A stretch of DNA of 64,000 nucleotides from a bacterium 1XD21-13 (GTDB lineage Bacteria > Bacillota > Clostridia > Lachnospirales > Lachnospiraceae). A model generated the notes under the pieces. The model worked only from the letters and a program-made list of their open reading frames with translations. It was not told the DNA's origin and made no database searches. The stretch lies in contig QZDX01000002.1 in NCBI GenBank assembly GCA_009917555.1, positions 186,001 to 250,000 on the forward strand. Direction: 5' to 3'. Positions 27,794 through 36,084 of this stretch are shown piece after piece. Position 1 is the stretch's first letter. Each line of letters opens with the position of its first letter. A program made the translations under genes and the position numbers.

Positions 27794-28687
27794 CTATACT
27801 TCGTAATTCACCCATTTCTTCTGTCCCCAGAACTGGAATGCCGTTACAATACCGATAAGAAGAACGGTCCAGATTACCACTGCGGATCCATAGCCTTTAT
27901 TGCCGGCCACGAAAGACTCACGGTAGAACAGGAACATCAGAGACTGGGCACTTGTCAATGCCGGGTTTGATTCCTCTACAATCATGTAAATCAGGTCATA
28001 TACTTTCAAAGAGGACATCAGACGCATAATCATAACTACAAACAAGGTCGGAGAAACCATAGGCAGCGTAATGTGGAAAAACTGCTGAATCTTAGTCGCT
28101 CCGTCAAGGCTTGCCGCCTCATAGTAGGACTTGGAGATATTCTGAAGTCCTGACAGAAGAAGCACCGCATCGTAACCGATGGCACTCCAGATTGCCACGA
28201 TGGCACAGGTCACCATAACCACGTTAGGATTGGTAATCCAGTTTACGTTATGTCCCAGGAGGGTATTGATGATACCATACTCGGTGTTGAACATCCACTT
28301 CCACACCATGGCAACCGCTGCCGGAGCTACAACCATAGGCAGGAAGAAGATGGCACGGAAAGCCGTTCTTCCCTTAATCTTTGTGTTCAGCATAACCGCA
28401 ACCACCAATGCCAGGAAAATACCAAGGGGCACGGTCAGGAGACAGAAATAAATGGTATTTAAGTTCGCTCTCCAGAAGTCTGCGTTGGTGAACATGTTGA
28501 TATAGTTGGTCAAACCGTTAAATTCATAAAATCCAAAGGGCTTTGTCTTTGTAAAGCTCAATTTTAAGGTGTCAATAAACGGGTAAAGATTCAGCACAAT
28601 CAAGCCGATGATGGTGGGTGCCACCATGATATAGCCCCACATACCCTCGGTCTTGGCGAACTTGCCCGCCTTGCTGTTATTTGCCAT
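27794..28687 (-). CDS. Carbohydrate ABC transporter permease, MalF/MsmF type
   Basis: 297 residues, six hydrophobic segments, EAA loop SYYEAASLDGATKIQQFFHITLPMVSP. Starts MANNSKAGKFAKTEGMWGYIMVAPTIIGL, with a short cytoplasmic N-terminus. Lies between the binding protein gene (15 bp upstream) and the second permease. Confidence 0.93.
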   Translation of the reverse strand: MANNSKAGKFAKTEGMWGYIMVAPTIIGLIVLNLYPFIDTLKLSFTKTKPFGFYEFNGLTNYINMFTNADFWRANLNTIYFCLLTVPLGIFLALVVAVMLNTKIKGRTAFRAIFFLPMVVAPAAVAMVWKWMFNTEYGIINTLLGHNVNWITNPNVVMVTCAIVAIWSAIGYDAVLLLSGLQNISKSYYEAASLDGATKIQQFFHITLPMVSPTLFVVMIMRLMSSLKVYDLIYMIVEESNPALTSAQSLMFLFYRESFVAGNKGYGSAVVIWTVLLIGIVTAFQFWGQKKWVNYEV

Positions 28688-28702
28688 GTATAAGCCTCCC
28701 CT

Positions 28703-29989
28703 CTACTCTGCTTCCGCCGTATCGATGTAGCTCTGAATATTATTAAGTCCATCCTCTAATGTAGATTTGCCGGAGTAAATACGAAGAAGCTCATCAGAAA
28801 CTTTTGGCTTCCATACGGAACGGGAAGCATTGTTCACGCTCTGCACACCGTAATCAAACATATCTACACATTTCTGGACATCCAATTTATAGTCAAACTG
28901 GTCAAATACCCCAACCCAGGTATCCTCAAGGCCGATGTAAGCCGGGATCGCTGCTCCGGACTCACCCTGGATACGCTGTCCCTCCTCGGAACCGAAGAAC
29001 TTGAGCACATCCTTTACAATCTCCAGGTTCTTGCCCTTTGCCGCAGTTGCATAACACAGACCATTGGAAATGGTGGCTCTTCCGTCACCCTCCGCAGGAT
29101 TCGGACACTTGGGAAGCACTGCCACGTCCCATTTTCCCTGCATCTCCGGATAATTCTGCATGGATGCAAGAAGATTCCAGTTTCCCTCCAGATACATGGA
29201 GCCCTGCTCTGAGAAGAATGCCGTTCCGGGAGAAGTCTCCGCAAAATAATTTTGATCCGGGCACCAGTCCTCTTTCTGAAGATTGATGTAAAACTCCATG
29301 GCTTCCCGGGTAGCCGGATTGTCAAAGCCGCCTTTTGACTTATCCTCAGTTAATATGTAGCCGCCGTTCTGGTATACGAAGTTCCAGTATCCAAGCTGAT
29401 CGTCTCCGTAGGCCATGTAGCCGTATTTGCCGGTGGCATCATACACCTTTTGGGATACTTCCGTCAGGTCGTCCCAGGTCCAGGTATCATCGGGATAATC
29501 TACCTTTGCAGCATCAAACATCTCCTTGTTGTAAACCAGACAGACTGTATCCTTATCCTTGGGGATGCCGTAATATCTGCCGTCGCTTCCCTGGATATTT
29601 GCCAGAGAGATTTCTGAAAAATGATTCTTGTAATAGTCGGGATCTTCGTCATTATAAAGATCCGTCAGATCTGCAATCATGCCGTAATCCGCATACTTTA
29701 AGATCTCATTGGTATGCATCCAGAACACATCCGGCATCTGATTGCTGATTGCCGCTGCCTCCAGCTTGGTCCAGTACTCGCTCCAGCTCGTAACCTGAAC
29801 CTCAATTACCACATCCGGGTTCTTTGCGGTGTAGGCATCACACATTTCCTGCATACCATCTCTCTGGTTCACATCCCAGATCTGGAATGTCAGATGGGTC
29901 TTGCCGTCGGAAGCCTTTCCGCACGCAGCTAATCCAAAAGCCAAAACCACGACCAGAAGAGCTGCAAGTAATTTCTTCATGTTCTTCAC
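28703..29989 (-). CDS. Sugar ABC transporter substrate-binding lipoprotein (CUT1)
   Basis: 428 residues. N-terminal signal with lipobox LAAC (Cys near residue 23), then a solute-binding family 1 fold: FQIWDVNQRDGMQEMCDAYTAKNPDVVIEVQ, PDVFWMHTNEILKYADYGMIADLT, YGIPKDKDTVCLVYNKEMFD. GTG start at 29989, with AAGGAGG 7 bases upstream. First gene of the operon with two permeases and a GH36 alpha-galactosidase, so it likely captures raffinose-family oligosaccharides or melibiose; the AraC regulator is divergent. Confidence 0.93.
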   Translation of the reverse strand: MKNMKKLLAALLVVVLAFGLAACGKASDGKTHLTFQIWDVNQRDGMQEMCDAYTAKNPDVVIEVQVTSWSEYWTKLEAAAISNQMPDVFWMHTNEILKYADYGMIADLTDLYNDEDPDYYKNHFSEISLANIQGSDGRYYGIPKDKDTVCLVYNKEMFDAAKVDYPDDTWTWDDLTEVSQKVYDATGKYGYMAYGDDQLGYWNFVYQNGGYILTEDKSKGGFDNPATREAMEFYINLQKEDWCPDQNYFAETSPGTAFFSEQGSMYLEGNWNLLASMQNYPEMQGKWDVAVLPKCPNPAEGDGRATISNGLCYATAAKGKNLEIVKDVLKFFGSEEGQRIQGESGAAIPAYIGLEDTWVGVFDQFDYKLDVQKCVDMFDYGVQSVNNASRSVWKPKVSDELLRIYSGKSTLEDGLNNIQSYIDTAEAE

Positions 29990-30269
29990 AAGTTTCCCTC
30001 CTTAATATGGACATATTCCACCGGATTTTCAGCTTTTTTCATGGTTTTTTGCCTTTTGTCCGGCTTAGAAATAGTGAATAAAACAATTCCACCCTGGCCA
30101 GGTGCTGGAATAAATTTGGGTATATTGGATAATTACACCCTAAATATCGTAGAAATTATAACATTTCCACGGAACAGGGGTAAATATACTGTCTGCGATT
30201 TTTATATACCAAAATGCTAGATCTATACAAATAAAGTATAATGTGCTAAAATTTTGATATATAAGAACA
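29990..30269. other. Divergent promoter region, left part
   Basis: No coding sequence. On the minus strand an extended -10 box TGTTATAAT (TATAAT at 30155-30160) with a weak -35 (TTTACC, 18 bases upstream) is the best promoter candidate for the binding-protein operon, giving a leader of about 160 bases. A poor -35 fits control by the divergently encoded AraC activator. Confidence 0.45.
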
Positions 30270-30394
30270 GGGCAGAGCCGGGCAGGGGACAGGATAAGCG
30301 GCTGTCAAGCTTGCTTGTACAGACGGTTATCTTGTTCTCTATCCGGCGAGTTCAGCGAGCCGGGGAAATCCTCCGGATTTTCCCGGCTCTGCCC
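30270..30394. repeat. 125-bp multi-branched inverted-repeat element
   Basis: An outer perfect 13-bp stem (30270-30282 with 30382-30394, GGGCAGAGCCGGG) encloses three smaller hairpins: about 30293-30331 (imperfect), 30343-30363 (CCGGC/GCCGG) and 30366-30380 (AAATCC-TCC-GGATTT). This gives a junction-like secondary structure. No coding potential. Sits about 120 bases upstream of the AraC gene. Could be a mobile repeat or a structured leader RNA. Confidence 0.55.
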
Positions 30395-30516
30395 GTCCGT
30401 CTTCACTATCTACATAAAAATACAGTTTCACCCATAAGCAAGTTTATTAAGTTAAAAATGTTTCACAATTGATGCATCACCATAATGAAAGTACTTTTCA
30501 CCTAAAAGGAGACACC

Positions 30517-31383
30517 ATGAGTAATCACTTGTTTAACATCTTTCCCAATGAACGCTACATGGATCTAACGCTTTATCAGTATGGCTGGGAGCAGTGTGTC
30601 CCGGCCCATTCCTACGGCCCCGCTTCACGGAATCACTATTTGTTTCACTACATCATCAAAGGCAGGGGAGTCCTCTACAGTACGGATGACCAGGGGCAGA
30701 CTCATATCTACAACCTGAAGCCCGACCAGGGCTTTCTTATCTCCCCCAATCAGGTGAATACTTATATTGCAGACAGAGAGAATCCGTGGGAATATGCATG
30801 GGTGGAATTTGACGGGCTTCGTGTTAAGGAATTTCTGGAAACTTCGGGACTTACCACCCAATCTCCCATTTATCGAAGTTCCAACCGGGAGCTTCAGGGA
30901 CGTATGAAAGATGAACTCCTTACCATTATCCATGGCAAGGATCACTCCTCTCTTTATCTTATTGGGCATCTTTATCTTTTTTTGGATCTGATGATTCAGT
31001 CCTCTTTCAACCATAAGGAGTTTTCCACGGGAAAGCTGAAAGATTTCTATATCCGGGAAGCCATCAGCTTTATTGAGCAGAATTACAGCCATCCCATCAC
31101 AGTGGAGGATATCGCCGTATTCTGCAATCTCAACCGGAGCTATCTGGGAAAAATATTTCGGGATGAATTAAATAAGACTCCCCAGCAGTTTCTCATCTAT
31201 TATCGAATGAACCGGGCTGCGGAGCTATTGAAATTTTCCGAAACGTCTGTAGGGGAGATTGGCAAGCTGGTGGGCTATCCCAATCAGCTTCATTTTTCCA
31301 GGGCTTTTAAGAATGTGTTTGGGACCCCTCCTACGGAATGGCGGAAGGAGAATCGGCTTTATCAGCCGATGAAGGAAGCGTAA
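30517..31383 (+). CDS. AraC-family regulator of the raffinose/melibiose locus (MsmR-like)
   Basis: 288 residues: N-terminal AraC-type sugar-binding cupin (HYLFHYIIKGRGVLYSTDDQGQTHIYNLKPDQGFLISPNQVNTY) and C-terminal AraC helix-turn-helix pair (ITVEDIAVFCNLNRSYLGKIFRDELNKTPQQFL and VGEIGKLVGYPNQLHFSRAFKNVFGTPPTEWR). The ATG at 30517 is preceded by AAAAGGAG, better placed than the ATG at 30469. Divergent from the binding-protein operon, the usual arrangement for MsmR/RafR activators. Confidence 0.92.
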   Translation: MSNHLFNIFPNERYMDLTLYQYGWEQCVPAHSYGPASRNHYLFHYIIKGRGVLYSTDDQGQTHIYNLKPDQGFLISPNQVNTYIADRENPWEYAWVEFDGLRVKEFLETSGLTTQSPIYRSSNRELQGRMKDELLTIIHGKDHSSLYLIGHLYLFLDLMIQSSFNHKEFSTGKLKDFYIREAISFIEQNYSHPITVEDIAVFCNLNRSYLGKIFRDELNKTPQQFLIYYRMNRAAELLKFSETSVGEIGKLVGYPNQLHFSRAFKNVFGTPPTEWRKENRLYQPMKEA

Positions 31384-31513
31384 CCATCCCTTAACAGAAG
31401 CCCTCCACTCACCCCGGAGGGGTATGCATTCATGGGAAATTTACAAAATGTATGGAAACGGCAGAGAGCGGATTCCGCCGGGACCCGTCCGGACTCTTAC
31501 AAAATGAAAAATA

Positions 31514-31558
31514 AAACAGCAGACAGATGCACTCCAACGATTGCAAAGTCTGCTGTTT
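31514..31558. terminator. Bidirectional terminator between convergent genes
   Basis: AAACAGCAGAC (31514-31524) pairs perfectly with GTCTGCTGTTT (31548-31558). A-rich and T-rich tracts flank the stem (AATGAAAAAT before, CATTTTCT after). It lies between the convergent AraC gene and HD gene. Confidence 0.78.
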
Positions 31559-31566
31559 CATTTTCT

Positions 31567-32160
31567 CTACCGCTCTTTCAGATTCCCTTTTTCGATATGC
31601 TTCCGAATAATATGGTCCGTTACCTCTTCAAACAGCTTTTCCGATCCCAGGCGCGTCTTTCTCTGCCGGCCGTAGACCTGTTCTGCGGTCACTCCATGCT
31701 CCTTCCAGTCCCCGCCGTCATTGCTGTCGTTCAGGATCAGAGGCTGCAGGTTATCCATAGCGTGAGCAAATTTTGCTTCCGGCGTCTGATATTCCTCAAA
31801 TTCATCAAAGAGGGCAATGAGCTCCTGCTTCTGATCTTCCGGCAGCAGAGAGTAGAGCTTTTCCTTTGCCGCATCCTCCCGCACCTTTTGGGTTTTGAGA
31901 TTTTCCGCATCATAGGCATAGGTGTCCCCTGCTTCGATCTCCACAATGTCGTGAATTAAGCACATGAGCATAACCTTTGTTATGTCAATCTCTTCGTTGG
32001 CATATTCCCTTAAGAGGTATGCTATGATTGCCATGTGCCAGGCATGCTCCGCATCATTTTCATTTCTGCCGTGGCCGGACAGGTGGGTCTGACGGAATAT
32101 GTTTTTTTCCTTGTCAATTTCCAGTGCGAAATCCAACTGCTTTTTTAATCTCTCGTTCAT
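31567..32160 (-). CDS. HD-domain hydrolase, YfbR/5'-deoxynucleotidase-like
   Basis: 197 residues. HD metal motif: H-rich GRNENDAEHAWHMA, then MCLIHDIVEIEAGDTY with the H-D pair, a spacing seen in the HD_3 group that includes YfbR-type 5'-deoxynucleotidases. TFQRTHL-like N-terminal sequence (NIFRQTHLSG) also fits. Substrate not determined. It is the last of four co-directional genes starting with the ADP-ribosylglycohydrolase at 33940. Confidence 0.8.
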   Translation of the reverse strand: MNERLKKQLDFALEIDKEKNIFRQTHLSGHGRNENDAEHAWHMAIIAYLLREYANEEIDITKVMLMCLIHDIVEIEAGDTYAYDAENLKTQKVREDAAKEKLYSLLPEDQKQELIALFDEFEEYQTPEAKFAHAMDNLQPLILNDSNDGGDWKEHGVTAEQVYGRQRKTRLGSEKLFEEVTDHIIRKHIEKGNLKER

Positions 32161-32174
32161 TTACTTTTTCCTCT

Positions 32175-32714
32175 TTACATTTTTTGTCCGGTTCGATGTC
32201 TTCTCTTTGTCCTCCTGCCTGAAAAAAGAGAGCCTATGGTCTCTTCTGCCGCACAGTATTTGTCCGCAAGGCATACAATCCATGCCTCCTTATACCGTGG
32301 GAAAATAGGATTTATGGGAAACATATGCCGGGCTATAATATTTTCCTCAATCTTATTCAACCGAAAGTCTTTTTTGGCATTTTTCAGTGCGGTGCCTGCA
32401 TGAAATAATCCGTGAAGCCTGTGGGTTGGGTCCTTTTCGTGCCAGTCATAGAGAAAATAATCGTGCAGCAGGGCTCCTCGAAGAAGTGCCCTGTCATTTA
32501 CTTTCAAATGCAGCCTTTTTGCAAGTCTGAGGCTCAAGCGGGCAACACGGATACTATGTGCAAAAACAGTGGTTGTCCCATGCTGTATGTAATTCCTTTC
32601 CTGCCCGAGACGTCCCTGCTGCTCCAGATGATGAATGATAGACTTCATGAGCTTACTTCCCTTAGCCTTGGAACCAGCACATTTTGTATTTTCTTTAGTT
32701 ACTGCCATTTTCAT
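32175..32714 (-). CDS. HD-domain protein
   Basis: 179 residues. HSIRVARLSLRLAKRL, then RGALLHDYFLYDWHEKD with the H-D pair, and a later histidine in IIARHMFP form an HD phosphohydrolase core; LADKYCAA gives the C-terminal Asp. The C-terminus ends in a basic tail (RRTKRRHRTGQK). The ATG at 32714 lies inside the upstream 74-codon gene (20-bp overlap), so the two are probably translationally coupled. Substrate unknown. Confidence 0.75.
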   Translation of the reverse strand: MKMAVTKENTKCAGSKAKGSKLMKSIIHHLEQQGRLGQERNYIQHGTTTVFAHSIRVARLSLRLAKRLHLKVNDRALLRGALLHDYFLYDWHEKDPTHRLHGLFHAGTALKNAKKDFRLNKIEENIIARHMFPINPIFPRYKEAWIVCLADKYCAAEETIGSLFSGRRTKRRHRTGQKM

Positions 32715-32919
32715 ATTTTTCCTTTTCTGTCAATCCATAGATCTCATATAAAGAAAGCATATTTTGGTATGTAAGCTTCCGTGACATCAGCTGCTGGTAT
32801 GTCACCGTCTTTATTTTCCCGGCTCCTTTCATTTTTTCCATCTTGGACAAAATATCGGCGTATTCCGCCTGCACTGCCGCCAGCATTTTCTCAAAGGCTT
32901 CCAAACGTTTTTCATCCAT
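32695..32919 (-). CDS. Small helical protein of unknown function
   Basis: 74 residues, predicted mostly alpha-helical with a heptad-like pattern (EAFEKMLAAVQAEYADILSKMEKMK). Not recognised, though similar short proteins occur next to HD genes in Clostridia. Overlaps the HD gene start by 20 bp. AGGAGGAGAG-like sequence lies just upstream of the ATG. Confidence 0.6.
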   Translation of the reverse strand: MDEKRLEAFEKMLAAVQAEYADILSKMEKMKGAGKIKTVTYQQLMSRKLTYQNMLSLYEIYGLTEKEKYENGSN

Positions 32920-33001
32920 ATTCTCTCCTCCTTTTTATAACCGCTGCACAATAGCACGAAAGGGTAAAAAGTGGCAAAAAAATATTTCTATAAGCCTTTC
33001 T

Positions 33002-33940
33002 TTAAGGCTTCTGAGTTTTGAAAAGCTGCTGTAACAGCTTTTCTACTTTTTCTCTTTCTCTAAGCCCCAAAAGCCATCTTTCAGGGATTCCCGAAAGACC
33101 GTATTGGATTCCGGTGAGGCCGCCTGTGATGCAGGCCGTTGTGTCGGTGTCATTTCCCAGGAGAACGGCACGTTTTACGGATTCCTCATAGCTGGCGGTC
33201 TGCAAAAGCAGCATAAAGGCGCTCCGCAGGCTGTCCACCACATATCCGCTTCCTCCGCCCTCCCAGGGCTGTTCCGGGCGGATGCTCCATTCCAGCTCCT
33301 GCTGATGCTCCGGCATATCCCGGTAAATCTGACGAAGCTCTGCAACGCTCTTTTTTATAGCTTCCGGAGCCGGAATGTCCTCTAATAAGGCTTTGGCTGT
33401 CAGACAGTACAGGGCGCAGCAGACCTGGTTGCAGGGGTGGCCGTGGGTGATGAGGCATTGATGGTGGGCGTCCAGAACCAGGCTTCTCGGATCACTGTGC
33501 CAGAGGGCAAGGGGGAGAACCCTCATAAGGGCTCCGTTTCCTTTGCTCTCCGGGTTTAGAAGACCGCATTTTTCAGGTGACAGGCCATTCTTGTAGGCGT
33601 GGAGCGCCTGGCCGGTCTGAACGCCTACGTCAAAGACCTCATTTTCTACCGCCCACTCTCCTTTATCGTACCAAGACAGGAGAAGATCGGAAAAATGCTC
33701 CAGAGAAAATGTCTTCTGGCTGATCAGGCTGTCAAGGAGACAGAGAGCCTGTGCTCCATCGTCCGACCAGGTTCCGGCCTCGATCTGAGGGTATGTTTTC
33801 TGAAATCCCGGGGGAGGCGTCATCTCAACGGCCTCATAGGGCGGCAGTTCCTCCGGTTTATTAAATTCATAGGGAACTCCCAGGGCATCGCCTATTAAAA
33901 GCCCGTATAATCCACCTGCGATTTTGTCTTTTTGTTTCAT
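33002..33940 (-). CDS. ADP-ribosylglycohydrolase family protein
   Basis: 312 residues. Family marks: GGLYGLLIGDALGVPYEF, TWSDDGAQALCLLDSL (the metal-binding [S/T]DD region), and LLGNDTDTTACITGGLTG with the C-terminal metal-binding D-x-D. The usual TDDT of the N-terminal motif is SDDG here, so one metal ligand may differ. These enzymes remove ADP-ribose from proteins or nucleic acids, or hydrolyse related compounds. ATG at 33940 preferred over the GTG at 33958. First of four co-directional genes with two HD proteins. Confidence 0.85.
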   Translation of the reverse strand: MKQKDKIAGGLYGLLIGDALGVPYEFNKPEELPPYEAVEMTPPPGFQKTYPQIEAGTWSDDGAQALCLLDSLISQKTFSLEHFSDLLLSWYDKGEWAVENEVFDVGVQTGQALHAYKNGLSPEKCGLLNPESKGNGALMRVLPLALWHSDPRSLVLDAHHQCLITHGHPCNQVCCALYCLTAKALLEDIPAPEAIKKSVAELRQIYRDMPEHQQELEWSIRPEQPWEGGGSGYVVDSLRSAFMLLLQTASYEESVKRAVLLGNDTDTTACITGGLTGIQYGLSGIPERWLLGLREREKVEKLLQQLFKTQKP

Positions 33941-34062
33941 TGTGCGCCTGCCTTTCACTGAACTTCAAAATGAAGCGTATATTTCTTTTTGCGGAGCGCA
34001 TCCCGCATTTTCTGCCAATACAGCCGCTTTGACAGGGTCGGCATGCAGTCCGCATACCTTTC

Positions 34063-34371
34063 TCAGCACTCCCACTGATATTTTTTCATATCCACATGGG
34101 TATCATCCTTAAATTCCACCTGCTCCTCTAGCAGCAGCTCTTTTTGATTATAAAAATGGGGCGCCAGTCTTCCTGCGTGGTTTACCACACGGTGGCATGG
34201 GTAGCAGCCGTAATACTCGGACATGCTTAACACCTTTCCCACTAACCTTGCATTTTTTTCTCTGCCAATCAGCCGGGCTATCTGGCCGTAGGAAGCTACT
34301 TTTCCCCTTGGTATCTCTTCTACTGCGGAGAGGATTTCATAAATGAGAGCTTCTGTAAGAATCTTTGACAC
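34063..34371 (-). CDS. MGMT/alkyltransferase-like family protein
   Basis: 102 residues from a GTG at 34371, with AGGAGG 8 bases upstream. Contains the wHTH of O6-alkylguanine transferases (GKVASYGQIARLIG) and the active-site motif YPCHRVV with the acceptor Cys, whereas non-catalytic ATL proteins have Trp there. It is as short as ATL proteins, without the N-terminal domain of Ogt. It may therefore repair alkylated DNA or only bind it. After the TGA stop the same frame stays open for 39 more codons. Confidence 0.82.
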   Translation of the reverse strand: MSKILTEALIYEILSAVEEIPRGKVASYGQIARLIGREKNARLVGKVLSMSEYYGCYPCHRVVNHAGRLAPHFYNQKELLLEEQVEFKDDTHVDMKKYQWEC

Positions 34372-34437
34372 CTGTTGTTCCTCCTGATTGCACCGTGAGA
34401 TCTCTACTTTCCTTTTTCTCTCTATGGCTCCCACACC

Positions 34438-34613
34438 GTTACAATTCACACCAACGCCAGATTTCATAGAATTTTTACTTTAATTGTAGGTGTGAATTGT
34501 AACAGGGACTGCCCATTTAAAGTCGCCTGCGGCGAGGGGCAGTCCCTTTGGCCCCATAAATTCTTTGGCTCCACGCCAATCAGCGGAGTGATTGGCGTGG
34601 GTATGAATTGTAA
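34438..34613. repeat. MITE-like element with three hairpins and terminal inverted repeats
   Basis: Terminal TTACAATTCA (34439-34448) is inverted at 34604-34613. A 15-bp perfect stem pairs 34438-34452 with 34489-34503. A second stem GGGACTGCCC pairs 34505-34514 with 34537-34546. A third, CCACGCCAATCA, pairs 34571-34582 with 34589-34600. The right part overlaps the 3' end of the GNAT gene at 34580 and appears to supply its last codons. No internal coding sequence. Confidence 0.65.
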
Positions 34614-35038
34614 TTCCATACCATCTCATACTCCTGCTCTCCGGTGTTTTCATCCAAACTCTCAGACTGGATTTGAAAGCCCTCCCGCTGGTAAAATTGA
34701 AGCGCTCTCTTATTTTTTTCATATACCTTTAAGGTCAGCCTCTGCCTGTCTGCTTTTATGTAGTCCAAAAGCTGCTTTCCGATTCCCTGTGACCGGGCGC
34801 TGTCTTTTACAAAGATTCCGGCAATATAGCTGTTGTCAACCAGTCCGATAAAGCCCTCTACCGCAGAGGTGGCCTTATTTTCATACACATAAGCTTCCGC
34901 ATCCGGCAACATTTCTTTTACCAGATCAAAGCTCTGCTCCCAGTAGGTGTCCTCTATAAATGCATGAGCCTGCAGGTTGCCCCTAAGCCACAGCTCCATA
35001 ACCGCTTCCAGATCGGTTGTCTGAAATGCTCTTATCAT
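34580..35038 (-). CDS. GNAT-family N-acetyltransferase
   Basis: 152 residues from the ATG at 35038 (GGAGG 8 bases upstream). MIRAFQTTDLEAVMELW, VKDSARSQGIGKQLLDYIK (acetyl-CoA binding Q/R-x-x-G-x-G/A) and VYEKNKRALQFYQREGF are standard GNAT motifs A and B. Substrate unknown. The last 11 codons after EYEMVW are encoded by the inverted-repeat element that overlaps the gene end, suggesting that the original stop was replaced. Confidence 0.85.
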   Translation of the reverse strand: MIRAFQTTDLEAVMELWLRGNLQAHAFIEDTYWEQSFDLVKEMLPDAEAYVYENKATSAVEGFIGLVDNSYIAGIFVKDSARSQGIGKQLLDYIKADRQRLTLKVYEKNKRALQFYQREGFQIQSESLDENTGEQEYEMVWNYNSYPRQSLR

Positions 35039-35064
35039 GTCCTCTTCCTCCACAAGCTTTGATT

Positions 35065-35574
35065 TTACTGCAAGGTTCCCACCTTTTCATAAGCCAGCCT
35101 GGGATATATATCCTCCTCCACATAAATCGTCCCGCAATGGACAAAGCCGCATTTTTTCAACAGCTTCTGCATTACAAGATTGTCCCCATGAGTATCTATG
35201 CGTAAGTGGCCGCCGCTTTGCCGAAATGCCCATTCCAGGCAGAAGCTTCCGATCCCCCTCACAGAGCTGCTGCCTGCCAGACGATGGACTGCCCCGTAAG
35301 GGCTGTCGTCCAGCCATGCGCCATCCTCTATGGTCCGGTATGTGGGCTCGATATCCTTTCCCTGGAAATAGAAAAACGTGCCTACAGTCTCTTCGCCGCA
35401 GATGCACACGTAGCTGTTGCCATTTGCAATGTCAGAGCGGATCAGCTCCTCCGGCGGCCAGTTTGTGGGACCCCATTGATTGGGATTTCCGTGCTCTTTC
35501 ATAAACTGCCGGGCGTTTTCATATAGCTTCATAATAAAGGGAATATCCTCTTTTGTTGAATGACGTATTTCCAT
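35065..35574 (-). CDS. GNAT-family N-acetyltransferase
   Basis: 169 residues, starts MEIRHSTKEDIPFIMKLYENARQFMKEHGNPNQWG. The acetyl-CoA binding loop is degenerate (GSSSVRGIGSFCLEWA), followed by RIDTHGDNLVMQKLLKKCGFVHCG. The N-terminal GNPNQW pattern is shared by a common Firmicutes GNAT subgroup. 26 bp upstream of the previous GNAT gene in the same direction. Confidence 0.85.
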   Translation of the reverse strand: MEIRHSTKEDIPFIMKLYENARQFMKEHGNPNQWGPTNWPPEELIRSDIANGNSYVCICGEETVGTFFYFQGKDIEPTYRTIEDGAWLDDSPYGAVHRLAGSSSVRGIGSFCLEWAFRQSGGHLRIDTHGDNLVMQKLLKKCGFVHCGTIYVEEDIYPRLAYEKVGTLQ

Positions 35575-35599
35575 TTTTGCCTCCTAAAGTCTCCTGCAT

Positions 35600-35992
35600 C
35601 TAAAATTCTACCGGCGAGTAGTCTTTCCAGTCTTTCACATTTCCGGTCTGATAAAACTCCTCAAAAATCGCCAGGCATTCTTCCTCGCTCTGGCACACCC
35701 TTTCCACGAGCCTGGTGTGATCATTTTCCTCCAGCCCAAGCTCCACGATAATTCCTGTTCCGTTTCTCTCCTGGCATGCCTGCACAAAACGGATGCTGCC
35801 GCACAGCTCTCCTGTGCTTAGTGTCACGAATTCATCCGCATCCCGGAACATATCTTGGATGCAGTCCTCGATCTCACCCCAATAATGAACCTCACAATCT
35901 ATCTCCTGAGTTCTGATATTCCAGGGTACATTGCAAACAGTCTTTTTAAAAAGTACAGTGTCTGTTTTTTTCTTCGGCTTTTTCCAGAACAT
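35600..35992 (-). CDS. Hypothetical protein
   Basis: 130 residues, not recognised. Starts MFWKKPKKKTDTVLFKKT; the rest is acidic with a predicted alpha/beta pattern and no membrane segment. Lies 25 bp upstream of the GNAT genes in the same direction, so probably in the same transcript. Confidence 0.55.
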   Translation of the reverse strand: MFWKKPKKKTDTVLFKKTVCNVPWNIRTQEIDCEVHYWGEIEDCIQDMFRDADEFVTLSTGELCGSIRFVQACQERNGTGIIVELGLEENDHTRLVERVCQSEEECLAIFEEFYQTGNVKDWKDYSPVEF

Positions 35993-36084
35993 CTTGCTCT
36001 TTCCTCCATCTACTCTTCTTTTGAACAGGAAGCTATCATATGGCGCAGCTTTGCTGCATTACAAGCTTAATCCCCGTCAGCCTG

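Noticed and set aside
34060-34063. Selenocysteine at the TGA of the MGMT-like gene
   Set aside because: The protein already has its catalytic Cys and normal ATL length before the TGA, and the downstream codons are not a known MGMT element.
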